DNA from: Pandoraea sp.
GTDB lineage: Bacteria > Pseudomonadota > Gammaproteobacteria > Burkholderiales > Burkholderiaceae
Reading direction: 5' to 3'
Length of the DNA stretch: 64,000 bases
Assembly: GCF_004297875.1 (NCBI RefSeq)
Contig: NZ_SCSK01000035.1
Span: 62,001-126,000 of the forward strand
This document shows, in pieces, positions 1-10,574 of this stretch (the first letter of the stretch is position 1; each line of letters starts with the position of its first letter). Both the position numbers and the translations under genes were made by a program. The notes under the pieces were generated by a model. The model was not told the origin of the DNA, did not search any database, and saw only the letters and a list, made by a program, of their open reading frames with translations.

Positions 1-97
1 CCACCGTCGCCTGGTCGATGCGCAGTACGCCGGAAGCGCCGCGCAGCGTACCCTGACGGTAAATGGCAAGAAATATACGGGCGTTGTCCCAGTCCAT
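1..97 (-). CDS. LysR-family transcriptional regulator, N-terminal fragment (runs off the window)
   Basis: The reverse strand reads MDWDNARIFLAIYRQGTLRG and continues to the window edge. This is the typical opening of a LysR-type helix-turn-helix domain (first helix, then the turn with GTLRGAS and the start of the recognition region). Only about 32 residues are visible, so the effector domain cannot be seen. An in-frame upstream ATG at 109 is possible, but the MDWDNARIF start fits the family better. The gene is divergent from the MFS exporter, the usual arrangement for a LysR regulator and its target, so it probably controls that gene. This is inference from position. Confidence 0.8.
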   Translation of the reverse strand, partial: MDWDNARIFLAIYRQGTLRGASGVLRIDQATV

Positions 98-103
98 GAA
101 GTG

Positions 104-149
104 ATGCATTTTTGCATTTTATCGCCGCGATTTTATCGCTTTTTTGCAT
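104..149. promoter_or_regulatory. Repeat cluster between LysR and MFS genes, candidate operator
   Basis: The divergent intergenic region contains a perfect inverted repeat ATGCA-TTTT-TGCAT (104-117), two direct copies of TTTTATCGC (117-125 and 131-139) and a second TTTTTGCAT (141-149). LysR regulators bind interrupted dyads in exactly this kind of spacer. No regulator-specific consensus can be named from the sequence. Confidence 0.4.
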
Positions 150-214
150 CAAAAGAACGCTTTATGATGGCGACACCTCGCGCCTCGCGGTCTATCTTTC
201 AAGGAGTTGCCATC

Positions 215-1609
215 ATGTCCACCGATTGCTCCGCTACCGCCCCTGCAGCCGCTCGCCCGGTTAGCGCTACCCGCCAGAACGCCTGGCCGCTGGTCACGGT
301 TGCATTGGGTTTCGTGATGGCGATGCTCGACGTCACCGTGGTGAATGTCGCCTTGAGCCATATTCAGCACAGTCTGTCGATTCAGCTCGCGGGCCTGGTC
401 TGGGTGGTCGACGGCTATACGCTGACATTCGCCGCTTTGCTGCTGGTCGGCGGCGCGCTGGCCAACCGCTTCGGCGCGCGAACCGTCTATATGGCTGGGC
501 TCGCACTGTTCATCGTTGCATCGCTGCTATGCGGCGTGGCGCCCAGCGGCAACGCGCTGATCGCCGCGCGACTGCTTCAGGGGGTGGGCGCGGCGCTGTT
601 CATGCCGAGTTCGCTCAGCCTGCTCAGCCAGGCCTATCCCGATAATGCGGTGCGCATCAAAGTGCTCGGCCTGTGGTCGGCGATCGTATCGGTTGCCGCG
701 GCCATGGGGCCGGTGGTGGGCGGCGTGCTGGTGGCCTCGCTCGGCTGGCGCAGTATTTTCTGGCTCAACGTGCCGATCGGTATTGTCGGGCTGCTGCTTA
801 CCCGCTGGTGCATCGCCCCGTCACCGCGTCACGCCCAGCCACTCAATCCCGGCAGCCACGTGCTGGGCGTGACCGGCCTGGCGGCCCTGGCCTTTGCGTT
901 GATCGAAGGAGCCCCGATGGGTTGGAGCTCGGCACCGATCATCGCGGCGACTTCGTTGGCCGCAATTGCAATAGCGGCCTTCGTCGCACGCGAGCGCCGC
1001 GACGCCACACCGGTCGTGCCGCGCGCGCTGTTTCACGACAGCCGTTTTCCAGCCGCCAACGCGATCGGGTTCCTGATCAATCTGGGTGCGTTCGGCCAAC
1101 TGTTCCTATTCAGCCTGTTTCTGCAGCAGGCGCGCGGCACTGACGCCTGGCACACCGGCGTCGATCTGCTGCCGCTCATGGCGGTATTCACGGTCGGCAA
1201 CCTGTTGTCGAGCCGCATTACCTCGCGGTGGGGCGCCCGCTGGCCAATGCTGTGGGGATTGCTCGGCTCGGCGGCCTTGTCGTTGCTGCTGGCCGCATTC
1301 GCCGCGCGGCTGCCCTATGGATGGTTCGCGCTGGGCGCGGCGCTGGCGAACTTCGGCGTCGGCATTGCCGTGCCGGCGATGACCGCGACCGTCATGCACG
1401 TGGCCGGTCAGGCGCACGCCAACATCGCCGCGGCCTCGCTCAACGCCAATCGTCAAATCGGCGCGCTGATCGGCGTCGCGGCAATGGGCGCGGTATTGCA
1501 CACCATGCCGAGCTGGCCGCATGCGCTGCCGATCACCTTCGGCATCATTGGCCTGGCCTATGCATGCGCGGTGGTGCTGGTCAACAGGTACATCCGCGTA
1601 CGCGCGTAA
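215..1609 (+). CDS. MFS multidrug-type exporter (DHA2 / EmrB-QacA-like)
   Basis: A 464-residue, highly hydrophobic membrane protein with major-facilitator signatures: LDVTVVNVAL in the first membrane helix (about 38-47, the acidic motif of drug:proton antiporters), GALANRFGAR in the loop between helices 2 and 3 (about 80-89, motif A) and GPVVGGVLV in helix 5 (about 165, the antiporter motif C). These place it in the proton-driven drug exporter group, in the inner membrane. The ATG at 215 is chosen because AAGGAG lies just upstream (201-206). An upstream in-frame ATG at 101 would run through the divergent promoter region. It probably forms a regulator-exporter pair with the divergent LysR gene. 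The substrate is not predictable. Confidence 0.85.
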   Translation: MSTDCSATAPAAARPVSATRQNAWPLVTVALGFVMAMLDVTVVNVALSHIQHSLSIQLAGLVWVVDGYTLTFAALLLVGGALANRFGARTVYMAGLALFIVASLLCGVAPSGNALIAARLLQGVGAALFMPSSLSLLSQAYPDNAVRIKVLGLWSAIVSVAAAMGPVVGGVLVASLGWRSIFWLNVPIGIVGLLLTRWCIAPSPRHAQPLNPGSHVLGVTGLAALAFALIEGAPMGWSSAPIIAATSLAAIAIAAFVARERRDATPVVPRALFHDSRFPAANAIGFLINLGAFGQLFLFSLFLQQARGTDAWHTGVDLLPLMAVFTVGNLLSSRITSRWGARWPMLWGLLGSAALSLLLAAFAARLPYGWFALGAALANFGVGIAVPAMTATVMHVAGQAHANIAAASLNANRQIGALIGVAAMGAVLHTMPSWPHALPITFGIIGLAYACAVVLVNRYIRVRA

Positions 1610-1647
1610 CGGACGCGAGGCAATCGTGACCGCGGCCGCCACGCGAA

Positions 1648-3735
1648 TTATCCAGCTGCGGCCAGCGTGCGCCGGCTGAACCACCAACAAACCCCGGCGA
1701 ACACCAGCAGGCCGAGCCATTCGCCGGCCGGCGCGAATCCGGGCCCCACGATCGCCAGCGGCGCGCTGCTGCCGCTGAACCCGATGACCCCGGCCAGTAT
1801 CACGCCAACCAGGCTCTCGCCGACAATCAGCCCCGAGGCAATCAGCACACCGCGCCGGTTCGCGTGAGCGGCATATTGGTCATACGCAACACCGGCCGCC
1901 AGCGCACCGCGCCGCAAACGTCGTTCGAGCAACCAGGCGATGACCGCGCCGATCACGAGCGGGGCGCTGATGGTGGGCGGCAGGTAAATGCCGATACCCA
2001 CGGCCAACACGGGCAAACGCGCCACGCCCCCGGTGCGCTCCTGGCGCCGCTTGAGCAGGAGGTCGACGACGATCAGCACCACACCGATCAACAACCCGGT
2101 CACGATCATGGTCCAGTTCAATTGGTGCGTGAAAATACCCGTGGCGATGGCCGTCATCAGCGTAGCCTGCGGTGCCGACAGCGCCTGCCCCGGGTCCATG
2201 CCGGCATGCGGCAGCGCGCCGGCAAAACCGTAGGCGTTATACAGCAGCACAAGAATCGGCGGAATCACCAGTGCACCCACCACGCAACCGATCAACAGCG
2301 CCACCTGCTGGCGCCAGGGCGTCGCGCCCACCAGCCAGCCGGTCTTCAGGTCCTGCAAGTTGTCGTTGGAGATCGTCGCCACAGCCACCACGGCAGACGT
2401 CGTGAAAATGGCCAGGGCGATCGCCAACCGGCTGCCTGCGGGGTCATGCAGCATGCCGTTGGTTTGCCCGATGGCCAGCAAAAGCAACGAGACCAGAATC
2501 ACCGCAACGATCCCGATCCCCGAAATCGGACTGGCGGAGGAGCCCACCAGGCCTGCCATATAGCCGCACGCCGCAGCGATCAGGAATCCGAAGACGAACG
2601 CGAAAATCACGCCGTAAGCCACCAGGCTGGCGATCACTCCCGAGGTCAACGGTGCGTCCGAGAGAAAGGCGCCGAACACGACAGCCAGCGCGGCAACCAA
2701 GGCCAGCGTAATGACGATGATCCAGCGCGGCGACAGGTCGCGCTGGGTGCGGGCGCCGGCACCGTCGAGCCTGCCGGCCCCGCCGACATCGCGCAGCGCG
2801 GCAAACGATGTCCTGACGCCGGCCACCATCGGCTTGAAGAGCGTGATCAGCGTCCAGATGGCCGCAATGCCGATCACACCCGCGCCCAGAAACCTCACCT
2901 GAGTGCTCCACAGCCCAGTGGCGAACTTGGCGATCGACATGCCTGGCGGCAGGGTCGCGCCGGCGGTCAGGATCGGCACGGCAAGGCCCCATGAAATCAG
3001 CAGGCCGACCAACATCGCGATGCCAGCCACAATGCCGATCAGATAGCCGGCGCCAACCAGCGCCAGGGAGAAGCCCAGCGGCAGTCTAAACACCGCCGAG
3101 CCCACCGAGAACCAGCCGCTGATGCTGTCGGCAAAGATTCGCAGTCCACCGGTTGCAAATGCCATCAGCGCCGACACCACGCCGCCGGCGGCAATATCCC
3201 CGACGCCGGATCCAGCGGCCTTGCGTCCGGCGCTCGCTTTTGCCATAGCGGCCGAGGCGCCTTCCGTACGGGTGGCATGATCGCTGCCAATGCGCAGGAT
3301 TTCCGCCGCCGCCACGCCCTCCGGATACGGCAGGTCGCTTTGCACCACCATCGCGTGACGCAACGGGATCGTGAACATGACGCCCAGCATGCCGCCCGCG
3401 GCGCAGATGCCGAAGGTCTGCCAAAACGGGAAGCCCTGCCAATAGCCCATCATCACCAGCCCCGGCAGGATAAAGATGATCGACGACAGGGTCCCCGCCG
3501 CCGACGCCTGGGTCTGTACCATGTTGTTTTCGAGGATGTTCGCGCTACTGAACATTCTCAGTACCGCCATCGAGATAACGGCAGCCGGAATCGCGGAGGA
3601 GAAAGTGAGGCCGACTTTCAGGCCAAGGTAGATGTTGGAAGCGGTGAATACAACGGTGAGCAACGCGCCCAGAACCATACCCCGCAGAGTCAGTTCGGGT
3701 AACGAAGTATCATCGGATATGCGATCGATAGTCAT
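1648..3735 (-). CDS. OPT-family oligopeptide transporter
   Basis: About 695 residues, almost entirely hydrophobic helices, with the layout of the prokaryotic OPT superfamily. The region LTLRGMVLGALLTVVFTASN near the N-terminus and the conserved stretch around SNDNLQDLKTGWLVGATPWR are characteristic. Family members import peptides or metal chelates with protons, and the bacterial branch is poorly characterised, so the substrate is unknown. It is convergent with the MFS gene (38 bp apart) and upstream of nothing obviously linked. The ATG at 3735 is preferred. A GTG at 3744 is also in frame, and neither has a strong Shine-Dalgarno. Confidence 0.85.
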   Translation of the reverse strand: MTIDRISDDTSLPELTLRGMVLGALLTVVFTASNIYLGLKVGLTFSSAIPAAVISMAVLRMFSSANILENNMVQTQASAAGTLSSIIFILPGLVMMGYWQGFPFWQTFGICAAGGMLGVMFTIPLRHAMVVQSDLPYPEGVAAAEILRIGSDHATRTEGASAAMAKASAGRKAAGSGVGDIAAGGVVSALMAFATGGLRIFADSISGWFSVGSAVFRLPLGFSLALVGAGYLIGIVAGIAMLVGLLISWGLAVPILTAGATLPPGMSIAKFATGLWSTQVRFLGAGVIGIAAIWTLITLFKPMVAGVRTSFAALRDVGGAGRLDGAGARTQRDLSPRWIIVITLALVAALAVVFGAFLSDAPLTSGVIASLVAYGVIFAFVFGFLIAAACGYMAGLVGSSASPISGIGIVAVILVSLLLLAIGQTNGMLHDPAGSRLAIALAIFTTSAVVAVATISNDNLQDLKTGWLVGATPWRQQVALLIGCVVGALVIPPILVLLYNAYGFAGALPHAGMDPGQALSAPQATLMTAIATGIFTHQLNWTMIVTGLLIGVVLIVVDLLLKRRQERTGGVARLPVLAVGIGIYLPPTISAPLVIGAVIAWLLERRLRRGALAAGVAYDQYAAHANRRGVLIASGLIVGESLVGVILAGVIGFSGSSAPLAIVGPGFAPAGEWLGLLVFAGVCWWFSRRTLAAAG

Positions 3736-3821
3736 GCTGTGCACTCTGCATAGGATGAGAAGTGCACAGTCTACCGCAGCAAAAGCACCAACGCCGCAAA
3801 CGAACGCGGCGATGCGCCCGC

Positions 3822-5714
3822 CTAGATTTCGATCTTGGTGCCGAGTTCGACCACGCGATTGGCGGGAATGCTAAAGAAGTCTGTCGGCTTCGCGGCGTTC
3901 TGATGCATCCAGGCGAAAATGCGCTCGCGCCAGATCGACATGCCGGGCAGCTTGGTCGGCACCACGGTCTCACGCGCAAGGAAGAACGAGGTATCCATCA
4001 GGTCGAACGCCATGCCGGCGAACTCTTCGAGCAAACGCAGCACATCCTTGACATCGGGCGTTTCATTGAAACCGAACGCCGCCACCACGCTGTACAAGCC
4101 GCCGCCGAGATCTTTCATCTCGATGCGCTCCGCGTCGTCGACGTAAGGCACGTCGAGCGTGCGGATGGTCATAAAGATCGTCCGCTCGTGCAAAATGCGA
4201 TTGTGCTTGAGGTTATGCAACAGACTGACCGGCACCAGCGTATTGCCACCGGTGAGGTAAATAGCCGTGCCTTGCACCCGATGCGGCGGATGAGCGAGCA
4301 GTCCCTCGACGAACGGCATGAGGGGGATGCCATCGACCGCGGTGCGCTCGCGCACGAGCATGCGCCCCGTATGCCAAGTCACCAGCAGGAAGAAGATGAA
4401 GCCGCCGAGTGCCAGCGGCAGCCAGCCCCCCTCTTCCACCTTGATCAGATTGGCGCCGAAAAAGGCGAAGTCGACGATCAAAAAAACAGAGATGATCAGC
4501 GCGACCAGGAACTTGTTCCAGTTCCATACTTTGACCATCACCACGCAGGCCAGGATGGTGGTGATCACCATCGTGGTCGTCACCGCGATACCATAGGCTG
4601 CGGCCAGATTGGTCGAGCTCTTGAAGGCAAGCACGATCCACACGATCACGAACAACAGCATCCAGTTGATGACCGGCATATAGATCTGGCCGATTTCATG
4701 TTCGGAGGTGTGCTGGATTTTCATGCGCGGCACGTAGCCGAGCTGAATCGCCTGGTTGGTCAGCGAGAAGGCACCCGAAATCACGGCTTGCGAAGCAATC
4801 ACGGTGGCAATGGTCGACACCACCACCAGCGGTATCAGCGCCCAGTCAGGCGCCATCAGGAAAAACGGATTTTGAACCGCCTTGGGGTGATTCAACAACA
4901 AGGCGCCCTGCCCGAAATAATTGAGCACCAGCGCCGGAAACACGAGGCCGTACCAGGCGAAGCGGATCGACCGGGCACCAAAATGGCCCATGTCGGCATA
5001 CAGCGCCTCGGCGCCGGTCAGCACCAGGAACACCGAGCCCAACACGATATAGGCCTGCAGTGCATGACGCATCATGAAATTGATGGCGTAGTGCGGGCTC
5101 AGCGCCTTGAAAATTTCCGGCGCGTGAGCAATGTTATAGATACCCAGCACCGCGAGCAGCGCGAACCAGACCAGCATGATGGGACCGAACAGGCTGCCGA
5201 CCTTGGCCGTGCCCGATTTTTGCATCCAGAACAGCGCGACCAGAATCGCCACCGTGATGGGGATCACATATTCAGACAGCGACGGTGCGGCGATCTCCAG
5301 CCCCTCGACCGCCGAAATGACCGAAATGGCCGGCGTGATGACGGCGTCGCCGTAAAACATGCAGGCGCCGAAAATGCCAAGCAGCATCAGGACGCCGGCG
5401 ACCCGACCGCCTGCCCGCACACTGCGCAGACTCAACGCCATCAGCGCCAGGACTCCGCCTTCACCCTTGTTGTCGGCACGCATCACGAACAATACGTACT
5501 TGAGCGACACCACGATCACCAGTGCCCAGAACAGCAGCGAGATGATGCCGAACACGGAATCGTGGCTGAAAGGAATGCCGTGATGCGGGTCGAAACACTC
5601 CTTGAGCGCATACAGCGGGCTGGTGCCGATATCGCCAAACACCACGCCGATGGCGGCGATGATCACGGCGGGCAAAGCTTGCGGGCCGGGCCCGTGTCGT
5701 TGGGTTTGCGTCAT
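3822..5714 (-). CDS. kup: Potassium transporter Kup
   Basis: A 630-residue protein of the KUP/HAK/KT family (E. coli Kup has 622). It imports potassium together with protons across the inner membrane. The family signature [10 protein letters not shown] is at residues 27-36, followed by about twelve hydrophobic segments over the first 440 residues and a hydrophilic cytoplasmic C-terminal domain of about 190 residues, as expected. The ATG at 5714 places the signature at the usual distance from the N-terminus. An in-frame ATG at 5747 would add 11 residues that do not resemble the family. The gene is probably monocistronic. Confidence 0.95.
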   Translation of the reverse strand: MTQTQRHGPGPQALPAVIIAAIGVVFGDIGTSPLYALKECFDPHHGIPFSHDSVFGIISLLFWALVIVVSLKYVLFVMRADNKGEGGVLALMALSLRSVRAGGRVAGVLMLLGIFGACMFYGDAVITPAISVISAVEGLEIAAPSLSEYVIPITVAILVALFWMQKSGTAKVGSLFGPIMLVWFALLAVLGIYNIAHAPEIFKALSPHYAINFMMRHALQAYIVLGSVFLVLTGAEALYADMGHFGARSIRFAWYGLVFPALVLNYFGQGALLLNHPKAVQNPFFLMAPDWALIPLVVVSTIATVIASQAVISGAFSLTNQAIQLGYVPRMKIQHTSEHEIGQIYMPVINWMLLFVIVWIVLAFKSSTNLAAAYGIAVTTTMVITTILACVVMVKVWNWNKFLVALIISVFLIVDFAFFGANLIKVEEGGWLPLALGGFIFFLLVTWHTGRMLVRERTAVDGIPLMPFVEGLLAHPPHRVQGTAIYLTGGNTLVPVSLLHNLKHNRILHERTIFMTIRTLDVPYVDDAERIEMKDLGGGLYSVVAAFGFNETPDVKDVLRLLEEFAGMAFDLMDTSFFLARETVVPTKLPGMSIWRERIFAWMHQNAAKPTDFFSIPANRVVELGTKIEI

Positions 5715-5819
5715 GACAAGTTGGTGGTAGTCTATTTTGCACCGCACAAACGGCGCTATTCTAACCGCCCCCGCAGTTCGCAGCCACTATATATCAGCCC
5801 GACCGACGTCTGGAAACAC

Positions 5820-6602
5820 TCACTCTGATACGACGCGGCGTTTGGATTCCTTCTTCGACGCAGCGTACGATTTATGCTGCTGAATGTCCTGCACGGCCTT
5901 CAGATCCGCCGAATCCTGCTGGCGCTCGAGCAGGCGGATTTGCCGCTGGACCTTGGTCAGCCTGGCCTGCGCGGCGTTGCGCTCGGCATCGAGAGCGGCG
6001 GCCTGCTCGGCGATTTCCTGATGATTTTGGGCCAGTGCGGCTTCCTGTTGGCGCTGGATGCTCAGGTCGGTCTGCAAACCAGCCAACCGGGTTTCATTGG
6101 CTGCGACCAACTGCGCGATGTGCGCATTTTGCGCGTCGAGCAGGATGCGGCGAATCTCCACTTGCGACAGTTTGACCGTCTGCTCCACGAAGTCACGGTA
6201 GAGCGCCTCGCTGCGCGCGGCGTCGGTCATCTTGGCCACGCGCCAGAACTGGCCGTCGTGAAACAACGCGACGTAGTAGGTCAGTGTGCTCGGATGAAAC
6301 AGCAGGCTCGCCCCATATTTACCATTGTAGGTGGTGCGCAACTCGCTCAACTCATGCTGCTTGATCAACGTTTGCAGCTCCTGCACCGCGCCCGACGAAG
6401 CGGCCGGGGTGGCGGCGGCACTGGCGCCGGTTTGGGCCAGCGGCACGACCGTACTGCCCTGCGCTTGCGCCAACGGCACAACCGCGGCCCCCTGCGCCTG
6501 GGTGGCCGGCTGCGCCAGTGCCGCCAGGGGCACCGCCAACATCATGCAACCCAATACGCCGATTCGTCTGCCCATGCGCGCTGTTCCCCAAAAAGCACTC
6601 AT
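5820..6602 (-). CDS. DUF2968-domain secreted protein at the end of the Tad locus
   Basis: A 260-residue protein with a signal peptide (MGRRIGVLGCMMLAVPLAAL region, ending near ALAQ) and a low-complexity Ala/Gln/Pro/Val stretch containing a short internal duplication (AQG-xxVVPLAQ twice). The DUF2968 core follows (ELRTTYNGKYGASLLFHPS, then YYVALFHDGQFWRV). The last 110 residues are highly charged, Gln/Ala-rich and predicted coiled coil. Its biochemical function is unknown. It lies in the same orientation just after the sigma-54 activator and Tad genes, a neighbourhood I recall from Burkholderia, so an envelope or periplasmic accessory role is plausible. Start at 6602 is chosen for the AGGAAC just upstream. 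In-frame upstream ATGs at 6641 and 6671 would precede the signal peptide. Confidence 0.75.
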   Translation of the reverse strand: MSAFWGTARMGRRIGVLGCMMLAVPLAALAQPATQAQGAAVVPLAQAQGSTVVPLAQTGASAAATPAASSGAVQELQTLIKQHELSELRTTYNGKYGASLLFHPSTLTYYVALFHDGQFWRVAKMTDAARSEALYRDFVEQTVKLSQVEIRRILLDAQNAHIAQLVAANETRLAGLQTDLSIQRQQEAALAQNHQEIAEQAAALDAERNAAQARLTKVQRQIRLLERQQDSADLKAVQDIQQHKSYAASKKESKRRVVSE

Positions 6603-6670
6603 CTGTTCCTGTTCCCTCGTTATCCGTTTATTTATTGGCATTGCCGCACCGCAAATGCGCGTGACGCCCA

Positions 6671-8080
6671 CTACGTTTCAAACTCGTTCAATGTCTCGGC
6701 GTCGGCCCCGATGATCTGATACTTGCGCATTTTCTCCCACAACACCTTGCGGCTGATGCCCAGGGCATTCGCTGTGTCCTGGCGGCGCCAGCCATTGCCG
6801 TCGAGGGCGGACACGATGCGCTGGCGCTCGGCCAGGTCCCATCTCGATCGGTCCACCGGCTCGACCGGCGCCGGCTCGCGCGCCGATGCCTCCCGGCCTG
6901 CCCGCAACGCCGCCAGCGTAGCGAATATCTGTCGAATGCGCGACTCGTCCCAGACGCCGAGCTGACGATAAACGATCCCGACGCGTTCGGCAATATTTCG
7001 CAGCTCCCGTACATTACCCGGAAAAACCATATTTGCCACCAAATCCAGCACCCACTGTGGCGCTTGCGGCACACTTTGCCCCCCATCCGGCCCCGCGACC
7101 CGGCTCAAAAAGGCATTGAAAACGGCGATTTTATCGATTGCGCCGCGCTCCTCCAAGTTCGGGATGCGAATCTCGATGACGGCCAGCCGATAGTACAGAT
7201 CGGCCCGAAAAGTCTCTTGACGCACCATTTCCTGAAGATTGCGGTTGGTAGCGGCCACCAGCCGAAAATCCAGCTGAATCGGTGCGGCCGAGCCCAGCCG
7301 CGTCACCGCGCTGTCTTCGAGCACGCGCAGCAGCTTGACCTGCTGGTACAGCGGCAAATCGCCAATTTCGTCTAGAAACAGCGTGCCGTCGTTGGCCTGT
7401 TCGAAATAACCCTTGTGAGCGTAGAGCGCGCCGGTAAACGCCCCCTTGGCATGACCAAAGAAATGCGACTCGAACAGGCCGTCGGGAATCGCGCCACAAT
7501 TGACCGGCACGAATGCGCCCTGTCCGTAGCGCCGATGTTTTTCGTGCAGCAGCCGCGCGATACGTTCCTTGCCGACACCCGTCTCGCCATGGATCAGCAC
7601 GTTCGAATCGCAATCGGCAAACGCATCGACTTCGCCCAGCAACGCCAGCATGGCCGGCGAATTCGCCACCAGCGGCTCGCTCTCGGCTACCTTGCCGTCG
7701 GCCGCCCGCAATTCCGCCGCAAGCTTGAAGATCAGCGTGCGCAGCTCGGCGCCGGTGAAATCGAGGGTCAGAATGTTCGAATACTCAGGCGGATACACGC
7801 GCGGGTCTTTCTCGCGCGGCGCAGCCGACACCCAAATCACCGGCATGCCCTGGCCGAGCTGCCAGTCGCGCGCCTTCAAGCGGCTGCCGTCGATATTGGT
7901 CACGCTCACCACCGCCAGCGCGGGACGCGCCACCGCTCGCTCCGGAAGCACCTCCAGACCGTCGGCGCGTATCACGTCGATGTCGAAACTCGCCAGGCAA
8001 TGCGCCACCCGCTCGGCAATATCCGACTTGCCTTCCCATACAAAAACGTCGAGGTCGTCCAGCGGTGGCTTGATACTCAT
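6671..8080 (-). CDS. Sigma-54-dependent enhancer-binding activator (Tad-linked)
   Basis: A 469-residue activator with three parts. Residues about 1-135 form a receiver-like domain ([20 protein letters not shown] and onward) without an obvious phospho-accepting aspartate pocket. The AAA+ domain has Walker A GETGVGKE (165-172), the sigma-54-contacting loop GAFTGA (213-218) and Walker B LFLDEIGD (234-241). A Fis-type helix-turn-helix lies at the C-terminus ([18 protein letters not shown], about 437-454). All elements needed to open sigma-54 promoters are intact. It follows tadG by 11 bp and is probably co-transcribed with it. A sigma-54 promoter with a palindromic upstream site lies at 20363-20578, in front of the divergent lipoprotein genes, and is a good candidate target (inference). 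The start at 8080 has GGAAAAACA upstream. Confidence 0.9.
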   Translation of the reverse strand: MSIKPPLDDLDVFVWEGKSDIAERVAHCLASFDIDVIRADGLEVLPERAVARPALAVVSVTNIDGSRLKARDWQLGQGMPVIWVSAAPREKDPRVYPPEYSNILTLDFTGAELRTLIFKLAAELRAADGKVAESEPLVANSPAMLALLGEVDAFADCDSNVLIHGETGVGKERIARLLHEKHRRYGQGAFVPVNCGAIPDGLFESHFFGHAKGAFTGALYAHKGYFEQANDGTLFLDEIGDLPLYQQVKLLRVLEDSAVTRLGSAAPIQLDFRLVAATNRNLQEMVRQETFRADLYYRLAVIEIRIPNLEERGAIDKIAVFNAFLSRVAGPDGGQSVPQAPQWVLDLVANMVFPGNVRELRNIAERVGIVYRQLGVWDESRIRQIFATLAALRAGREASAREPAPVEPVDRSRWDLAERQRIVSALDGNGWRRQDTANALGISRKVLWEKMRKYQIIGADAETLNEFET

Positions 8081-8091
8081 TGTTTTTCCAT

Positions 8092-10176
8092 TCAATACAC
8101 CAGTTGTACGTGATTGGTACCGCAATCGACCGACAGCAGCGAGACGTCCGTCACACCAATCTTGATACCCAGAATATCGTTGAACAGCAAATTCTGGATA
8201 ATCGAACTCGACAGCGCGTTCAAGGTCGGCTGCAGTACTTGCAGCACGAGCCCCGACAAAGCGGTCAGCGCATTCTGCCCGCTATTGGCGCCGACGACCG
8301 GCTGCACGAACGTCACCCGGCACGCCTGCTGCGCCGACGGAATCAGTAGCGCGTCGCACGTTACGTCGCCCAGCAGATTGCCCAGGCCACCGAGCAGCGC
8401 ATCGGCGGTGCCGAGCACATTGCTGACCAGCGCATCGACACTACTGACGGCCCCGCCGATGTTCAGCGTAAGCACATCGGTGAGCGTGCTGCCGAGACTG
8501 TTGGCCACGCCAGTGACCTGATTCTCGGCCGTGCTCAGCGATTGATTGATCTTGCTCAGTGTCAACGGATCGCCGTTCAAGGCGGTGACCAGATTGGTCG
8601 CCAACTGATTTTGCTGGCTGGTCGTCGCCACCGGATTGGTCGCGCCGATACCCTGCATGAGCGCGAGCAACAGTGCATTGGTCACGCCGCTGGCGGTCGT
8701 GCCCAGATTCACATTGGTATTGGTGGTTTGCGTCGTGCCCACCGCAAACGGCGGATTGGTCGTCGACTGCCCGAGCAGACTGAGATTGACCTCAGTGCTG
8801 ACCGGAAAGCCCAGCACGGTCGCAATCGTCGCCGGGCCGGTCATCGTCGCGCAACTGCTTTGCGAATCGAGCACCCCATTCTTGAATGAGCCGACACAAA
8901 GGTTGGCCACGCCCGAGCTCACGTCGATTTCCGCCTCGTTGGCGGGCAGGCCCGCTTCGCACATATGGCTGAGCGTGCCGGTCGACTGCGCGACCTCGAT
9001 GATCAGCGGCAAGTTCACGTTAATCAGGCTGCCGAGCAGCGGCACCCCGCTCGTACTGATATCCAGGCGCACGCGCACCTGCGCGTCGCTGGCGGTGGTG
9101 CCCACGCCACCGATGCCGATCGCCGGGGGCTGAATCACGCTGACGTTGGCGCTCACGGTGGAGCCCAGCACGTTCACATTGGTCGTCGGAATGCTCACGG
9201 CGCCGCTACCGGTCGCCACGCCCAGCATGGTGTTGACCAGATCCAGCACATTGACTTGCGCATTAAGCGCCGAGGCCACGTCGGGACTCCCGTTGGCCGA
9301 GGTAATATTCGCAAAGATGCCGGGCGTCGTGCCGTTACCCAGCAGTTGAATCGGCAAATTCAAGGCCGCCACGCCGAGTTCGGCCTGCAGGGTCGAGAGC
9401 GCGCTGACCGCCAGATTCGCGGTGCCATACTGGCTGATCACATAGGATTTGCTCGCATCGAGCAATTGCCCGATCGTCAGATGCTGGATGGTCGCCAGAC
9501 TGTTCAGCGTAGCCACGTCAATGTTGGCGCTCACCGGAATGCCCAGTTGCTGGAGCAAGCCGGCTGGCGTGATATTGGCGTTGGCCAGCCCCGCATAGGA
9601 CACCAGATCGATCGCCGTGGGATCGACGCCGATGTTGGCTAATAATTGCGGCAGCAACCCCGTGGAGTCCATGCGCAACAAACCGCTGCCCACCGTAAAG
9701 GCGGCTACCGGCGCCGCGCTGCGCGCCACTGCGTCGACCTGCACGACCCGCGTGCCAATACCGGCAAACAGCGAAGGTACGCTTTTGCTCAGTTGGACCA
9801 GCACCGCGTTCGCGTTGCTCGAACCCGCGGTGAAGCTGCTCAAGGCTCGGGCGCCAGCCGTCCACGTACCGCACTGGATCTTGTCCTGGCTCACTGTCAG
9901 GTAATCGGCGGCCGATAGATTGGCCTTCAGATTCGTTTGGACGCTGGCGGTAATCTGCGTGCAGTCCGGCAAGCTCTGCGCGCCGGCCAGCGCGGCCAGG
10001 TCAGCCACCTTCTGCAAATTGCGCTTGACGTAAAAAACGTATCCGGTGTCGATCGCCAACCCCAGAATCACCGCCACCATCACGAAAATCACCGAGACGA
10101 TCGCCACCGACCCCCTTTGCCGACGCGGCAACGGCGATCCTGGCCAGGCTGACGAACGTGTTGAACTCGGCTTCAC
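8092..10176 (-). CDS. tadG: TadG-like pseudopilin / Tad pilus assembly protein
   Basis: About 694 residues. The N-terminus has the Tad-type motif [20 protein letters not shown], a hydrophobic helix preceded by an Arg-rich cytoplasmic stretch, followed by [20 protein letters not shown], which matches the conserved N-terminal region of TadG-like proteins. The rest is a long periplasmic domain rich in Leu, Asn, Ser, Thr and Val with several cysteines. TadG is needed for Flp pilus biogenesis and is thought to bridge the inner-membrane platform and the pilus. The GTG start at 10176 is chosen because AAGGGG lies just upstream; a longer reading would run into the DUF3613 gene. It is followed directly by the sigma-54 activator. 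Confidence 0.85.
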   Translation of the reverse strand: MKPSSTRSSAWPGSPLPRRQRGSVAIVSVIFVMVAVILGLAIDTGYVFYVKRNLQKVADLAALAGAQSLPDCTQITASVQTNLKANLSAADYLTVSQDKIQCGTWTAGARALSSFTAGSSNANAVLVQLSKSVPSLFAGIGTRVVQVDAVARSAAPVAAFTVGSGLLRMDSTGLLPQLLANIGVDPTAIDLVSYAGLANANITPAGLLQQLGIPVSANIDVATLNSLATIQHLTIGQLLDASKSYVISQYGTANLAVSALSTLQAELGVAALNLPIQLLGNGTTPGIFANITSANGSPDVASALNAQVNVLDLVNTMLGVATGSGAVSIPTTNVNVLGSTVSANVSVIQPPAIGIGGVGTTASDAQVRVRLDISTSGVPLLGSLINVNLPLIIEVAQSTGTLSHMCEAGLPANEAEIDVSSGVANLCVGSFKNGVLDSQSSCATMTGPATIATVLGFPVSTEVNLSLLGQSTTNPPFAVGTTQTTNTNVNLGTTASGVTNALLLALMQGIGATNPVATTSQQNQLATNLVTALNGDPLTLSKINQSLSTAENQVTGVANSLGSTLTDVLTLNIGGAVSSVDALVSNVLGTADALLGGLGNLLGDVTCDALLIPSAQQACRVTFVQPVVGANSGQNALTALSGLVLQVLQPTLNALSSSIIQNLLFNDILGIKIGVTDVSLLSVDCGTNHVQLVY

Positions 10177-10184
10177 GGCGCCCC

Positions 10185-10562
10185 TTATCGCGACTGACTG
10201 CCGGAGGTGCCCGACACCTTGCTGCTGAAGAACTCGGGAATCGGGTGGCGGAAACTGTCGAGATAGCGCCGATAACTTGCGCTGGCCTCGGCGCCCAGCA
10301 TCGGCAAGGCGGGTCCGGCCCATCGGCCATCCGCCTGGGCCTGCAACAGTTGCCTGGTCGTGCCGCCGAGTTCAGCATGGTGGCGCGGCGGCTGCGCGGG
10401 CGCGGCTGCGATCGGCGCGGCGGGGGGGCGCGTCTGCGTCTGCGTCGGCATTTGCATCATCGTGCCGGTCAACGGCGGTGCGGGCTGCGCCCATGCCGGC
10501 GCGCAGCCCAGCCAGGCTGTTGTCAGCAGCGCCATGCTCAGTTTGTTCAGGGGTGTGGTCAT
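10185..10562 (-). CDS. DUF3613-domain small secreted protein of the Tad operon
   Basis: A 125-residue protein with a clear signal peptide (MTTPLNKLSMALLTTAWLGC, cleavage after APAWA). A Pro/Thr/Ala-rich linker follows, then the DUF3613 signature TRQLLQAQADGRWAGPALPM and ASASYRRYLDSFRHPIPEFF. It sits between tadD and tadG with spacers of 8-12 bp, so it belongs to the Tad operon. DUF3613 genes are typical of beta-proteobacterial Tad loci, but no mechanism is known. It may stabilise periplasmic parts of the machine (inference). Confidence 0.8.
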   Translation of the reverse strand: MTTPLNKLSMALLTTAWLGCAPAWAQPAPPLTGTMMQMPTQTQTRPPAAPIAAAPAQPPRHHAELGGTTRQLLQAQADGRWAGPALPMLGAEASASYRRYLDSFRHPIPEFFSSKVSGTSGSQSR

Positions 10563-10574
10563 GAGTGCTGTCCT

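Noticed and set aside
3762..5828. A 688-codon open frame on the plus strand opposite kup
   Set aside because: It is the antisense of a clearly conserved membrane protein, with His/Arg/Gln-rich composition and no domain. It arises from codon bias in a high-GC gene.
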